Shown here piece by piece: positions 6,289 through 8,461 of a stretch of 8,461 bases of DNA. Origin of the DNA: Alphaproteobacteria bacterium (GTDB taxonomy: Bacteria; Pseudomonadota; Alphaproteobacteria; JAEULC01). The translations under genes were made by a program, and so were the position numbers. Within the stretch, counting starts at the first letter, position 1. Every line of letters starts with the position of its first letter. The notes below the pieces were generated by a model. It ran no database searches, had not been told where the DNA came from, and saw nothing but the letters and a program-made list of their open reading frames with translations. The stretch covers positions 1 through 8,461 of the forward strand of contig JADZDN010000259.1 of assembly GCA_020851015.1 (NCBI GenBank), in the 5' to 3' direction.

Positions 6289-6411
6289 ATCCTAGGGACA
6301 ATTCCCGGCGAATGCACCCGGGAGCTGCCTGGTCGAACCTATGGCGCGACCTTCACAACGCCGTGCCTTGCGATGGCTAGGGTAGCGCCCGGCCCCTGTG
6401 CAGCCTAGGAT
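6289..6411. promoter_or_regulatory. Mirrored CCTAGGAT words in the DUF2938/iorA divergent gap
   Basis: ATCCTAGG (6289-6296) and CCTAGGAT (6404-6411) form an inverted pair 107 bases apart. Each points towards its own gene: 56 bases from the DUF2938 start and 82 bases from the iorA start. A third CTAG lies at 6377-6380. CTAG is usually rare in bacterial genomes, so three in about 120 bases stand out. The TAGGAT part is four of six matches to a -10 box, so the pair may mark divergent promoters, although I found no matching -35 boxes. Confidence 0.3.
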
Positions 6412-6427
6412 TGATGCTACGTGTGGT

Positions 6428-6441
6428 GGCGCTCTGGCGCC
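6428..6441 (+). repeat. Small hairpin upstream of iorA
   Basis: GGCGC (6428-6432) and GCGCC (6437-6441) can pair around the loop TCTG, 52 bases before the iorA start. It is followed by a run of seven G (6448-6454 region) but no T-run. It could be a leader structure or chance in GC-rich DNA. Confidence 0.25.
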
Positions 6442-6493
6442 CGCATCGGGGGGGTCGGATGCGCCATGGAAACCGCCTTGGGAGGGGCGCACC

Positions 6494-6982
6494 ATGGCCA
6501 AGCTGAACGTCAACGGCAAAGCGGTCGACGTGAAGGTCGATCCCGATACGCCGCTTCTGTGGGTGATCCGCGAGCAGGTCGGCCTGACCGGCACGAAATA
6601 TGGCTGCGGCGTCGCGCAGTGCGGGGCCTGCTCGATCCACCTCAACGGCGAACTGGCGCGTTCCTGCGCGATCCCCGTCAGCACCTTGAAGCCGACCGAC
6701 AAGATCGTGACGATCGAGGGCCTGTCGCGCGACGGCAGCCACCCGGTGCAGAAGGCCTGGGCCGCGGTCGACGTGCCGCAATGCGGCTACTGCCAGAGCG
6801 GCCAGATCATGGCGGCGGCCGCGCTGCTGAAGAAGAAGCCCAAGCCAAGCGACACCGACATCGACGCGGCGATGACCAACATCTGCCGCTGCGGCACCTA
6901 CCAGCGCATCCGCGCGGCGGTGCTCATGGCCGCGAGCGGCGGCACCGCCGCCGTCACCATCAACGGCCAGAAGAAGGCATGA
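6494..6982 (+). CDS. iorA: Isoquinoline 1-oxidoreductase-type alpha subunit, [2Fe-2S] protein
   Basis: This 162-residue subunit carries electrons from the molybdenum site to the external acceptor. The N-terminal ferredoxin-like domain holds Cys38, Cys43, Cys46 and Cys58 ([12 protein letters not shown]). The C-terminal helical domain holds Cys97, Cys100, Cys131 and Cys133 (QCGYCQSG and NICRCGTY). That is the complete ligand set for two [2Fe-2S] clusters of the xanthine oxidase family. Length is normal. The start ATG 6494 follows GGGAGGGG. The stop is 11 bases before iorB, with a G-rich ribosome site between, so the two are one operon. It has no export signal of its own. The symbol follows the best-known two-subunit example (Brevundimonas diminuta IorAB); close relatives act on aldehydes or other N-heterocycles, so the substrate is uncertain. 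Confidence 0.93.
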   Translation: MAKLNVNGKAVDVKVDPDTPLLWVIREQVGLTGTKYGCGVAQCGACSIHLNGELARSCAIPVSTLKPTDKIVTIEGLSRDGSHPVQKAWAAVDVPQCGYCQSGQIMAAAALLKKKPKPSDTDIDAAMTNICRCGTYQRIRAAVLMAASGGTAAVTINGQKKA

Positions 6983-6993
6983 GGGGGCGCAGC

Positions 6994-8461
6994 ATGGCAC
7001 GCACATCAATCACCGCGTCGCGCTCCGACAAGGTTTCGCGCCGCAACGTCCTTGTGGGCGCCGCCGCCGCGGGCGGCGGGCTGGCGCTGGGCTTCCATGT
7101 GCCCGCGCTGGAAGCCGCCGTTCCCGCGCAGCGCCCGGTCGCCGCCGCCAAGGGCGCCGAGGTCAACGCCTGGGTCGTGATCGGCAGCGACGAGACGGTC
7201 ACGATCCGCGTCGCGCGCACCGAGATGGGCCAGGGATCGCTGACCGGCCTGGCGCAGCTCGTCGCCGAGGAGCTGAACTGCGACTGGAAGAAGGTGCGCA
7301 CCGAATACCCGACGCCGGGCCAGAGCCTGGCGCGCCAGCGCGTATGGAAGGACTTCTCGACCGGCGGCAGCCGCGGCATCCGCGGCTCGCACGACTACGT
7401 GCGCGAGGGCGGCGCGGCGGCGCGCGAGATGCTGATCCAGGCCGCCGCGCAGCAATGGGGCGCCAAGCCGGGCGACTGCGCCGCCGCCGGCGGCGTCATC
7501 ACGCACAAGCCGAGCGGCCGCACGGTCACCTACGGCAAGGTGGCGGCGACGGCGGCGAAGCTGGAGCCGCCGAAATCCGTCAAGCTGAAGGACCCCAAGG
7601 ACTGGACCATCGCCGGCAAGCCGCTGAAGCGGCTGGACACGGCGGACAAGCTGACCGGCAGGCAGATCTACGGCGTCGACGTGAAGCTGCCGGGCATGCT
7701 CTCGGCCGCGATCAAGGACGCGCCGATCTTCGGCGCGGAGATCAAGAGCTACGACGAGGCCAAGATCAAGGCGATGCCGGGCGTGCGCCGCGTGGTCAGG
7801 GTCAACGCCACGACGGTCGCGGTGGTAGGCGACACGTGGTGGCAAGCCAAGAGGGCGCTCGACGCATTGCCGATCCAGTACGAGGACAGCCCGCACGCGA
7901 AGGAGTCGAGCGCGACCATCGCCGCGCGACTGAAGGAGGGGCTGGAGCCCGAGGCGAAGAACGTCTTCGTCGGCAACAAGAACGGCGACGCGCTGGCCGC
8001 CATCGCCGGCGCGGCCAAGAAGGTCGAGGCGGTCTATTCGACGCCCTTCCTGCATCACGCCACGATGGAGCCGATGAACTGCACCGCGCTTTACACGCCC
8101 GATAAGTGCGAGGTGTGGTCGCCGACGCAGAACGGCGAGGGCTCGCTGGCCGCCGCGGCGGAGGCATCGGGCCTGCCGCTCAACAAGTGCGAGGTCTACA
8201 AGAGGCCGCCCGGCGGCGGCTTCGGCCGGCGCGGGCGCCAGGACTACGTGACCCAGGCGGTGACGATCGCCAAGCAGATGCCGGGCACGCCGGTCAAGCT
8301 GATCTGGTCGCGCGAGGAGGACACGCAGCACGGCTACTACCGGCCGATCACCATGTGCCGGCTGACCGCCGGGCTGGACGACAAGGGCGCGCTGGTCGGC
8401 CTGCACGTCCGCCTGTCCGGCCAGTCGATCGTCGCCGACCAGCAGCCGGCGGCGCTGCAGA
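6994..8461 (+). CDS. iorB: Isoquinoline 1-oxidoreductase-type beta subunit, molybdopterin-binding, 3' end beyond the window
   Basis: This is the large catalytic subunit of a molybdenum hydroxylase, open to the right edge after 489 codons; relatives are usually over 700 residues. It begins with a twin-arginine leader, SRRNVLVGAAAAGGG (Arg16-Arg17) followed by LALGF, so the mature enzyme is probably periplasmic. Recognisable parts are RTEMGQGSLTGLAQLVAEEL (near 75-94), FSTGGSRGIRGS (near 121-132), the second-domain start DKLTGRQIYGVDVKLPGML, HHATMEPMN (354-362), and the pterin-binding loop PPGGGFGRRGRQDY with the glycines at 407-409. The catalytic Glu near the C-terminus is outside the window. 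Ribosome site GAGGGGGCGC precedes ATG 6994. No FAD subunit is seen here, as in IorAB, so a cytochrome is a plausible acceptor. The substrate is not determined. Confidence 0.94.
   Translation, partial: MARTSITASRSDKVSRRNVLVGAAAAGGGLALGFHVPALEAAVPAQRPVAAAKGAEVNAWVVIGSDETVTIRVARTEMGQGSLTGLAQLVAEELNCDWKKVRTEYPTPGQSLARQRVWKDFSTGGSRGIRGSHDYVREGGAAAREMLIQAAAQQWGAKPGDCAAAGGVITHKPSGRTVTYGKVAATAAKLEPPKSVKLKDPKDWTIAGKPLKRLDTADKLTGRQIYGVDVKLPGMLSAAIKDAPIFGAEIKSYDEAKIKAMPGVRRVVRVNATTVAVVGDTWWQAKRALDALPIQYEDSPHAKESSATIAARLKEGLEPEAKNVFVGNKNGDALAAIAGAAKKVEAVYSTPFLHHATMEPMNCTALYTPDKCEVWSPTQNGEGSLAAAAEASGLPLNKCEVYKRPPGGGFGRRGRQDYVTQAVTIAKQMPGTPVKLIWSREEDTQHGYYRPITMCRLTAGLDDKGALVGLHVRLSGQSIVADQQPAALQ

Noticed and set aside
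7006..8406. 466-codon minus-strand open frame
   Set aside because: It is antisense to iorB, whose motifs and Tat leader are clear; the frame is rich in Arg, Leu, His and Asp as a mirror of GC-rich codons.

Overview
The window reads as chromosome from a GC-rich alphaproteobacterium. All intact genes end codons mostly in G or C. The chemoreceptor, the DUF2938 protein and the IorAB-type dehydrogenase are of kinds common in Rhizobiales and Rhodospirillales-like lineages. Genus cannot be fixed from the sequence alone. I see no tRNA, rRNA, CRISPR array, transposase, integrase or phage gene, and no recognisable defence system. The region is mostly housekeeping and accessory metabolism, interrupted by gene remnants.

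Layout. Positions 1-1513 (minus) hold the N-terminal two thirds or so of a methyl-accepting chemotaxis protein, running off the left edge. An AT-richer gap (1514-1722) with repeated ACGG/CCGTT words precedes it. Positions 1723-1989 (minus) keep only the C-terminal end of an M24-family (Xaa-Pro peptidase/creatinase fold) gene. It abuts the stop codon of an intact diacylglycerol-kinase-family lipid kinase (1992-2915, minus). A divergent gap with a perfect 8-bp inverted repeat (2994-3021) separates the kinase from a plus-strand series. That series holds an unrecognised 205-residue protein (3070-3687), a small exported two-cysteine protein (3705-4064), a broken beta-carbonic anhydrase (4108-4384), a 102-residue Tat-leader protein ending near a CPLCGC motif (4451-4759) and a classical short-chain dehydrogenase (4787-5578). 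A short coding-like tail (about 5612-5692) lies between this series and a convergent DUF2938 membrane protein (5762-6232, minus). The right end is a two-gene operon for a molybdenum hydroxylase of the isoquinoline 1-oxidoreductase type: the [2Fe-2S] subunit (6494-6982) and the molybdopterin subunit (6994 to the edge, partial). It is divergent from the DUF2938 gene across a 261-bp gap with mirrored CCTAGGAT words.

How the genes work together. Only the last two form a clear functional unit: electrons from substrate hydroxylation at the Mo site pass through two [2Fe-2S] clusters, and the complex is probably exported folded by the Tat system. The pair at 3070 and 3705 is spaced like an operon, but its role is unknown. 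The other genes look like independent neighbours. The most notable theme is erosion: at least two, perhaps three, truncated genes sit at junctions between intact ones, which suggests past deletions or rearrangements in this stretch.
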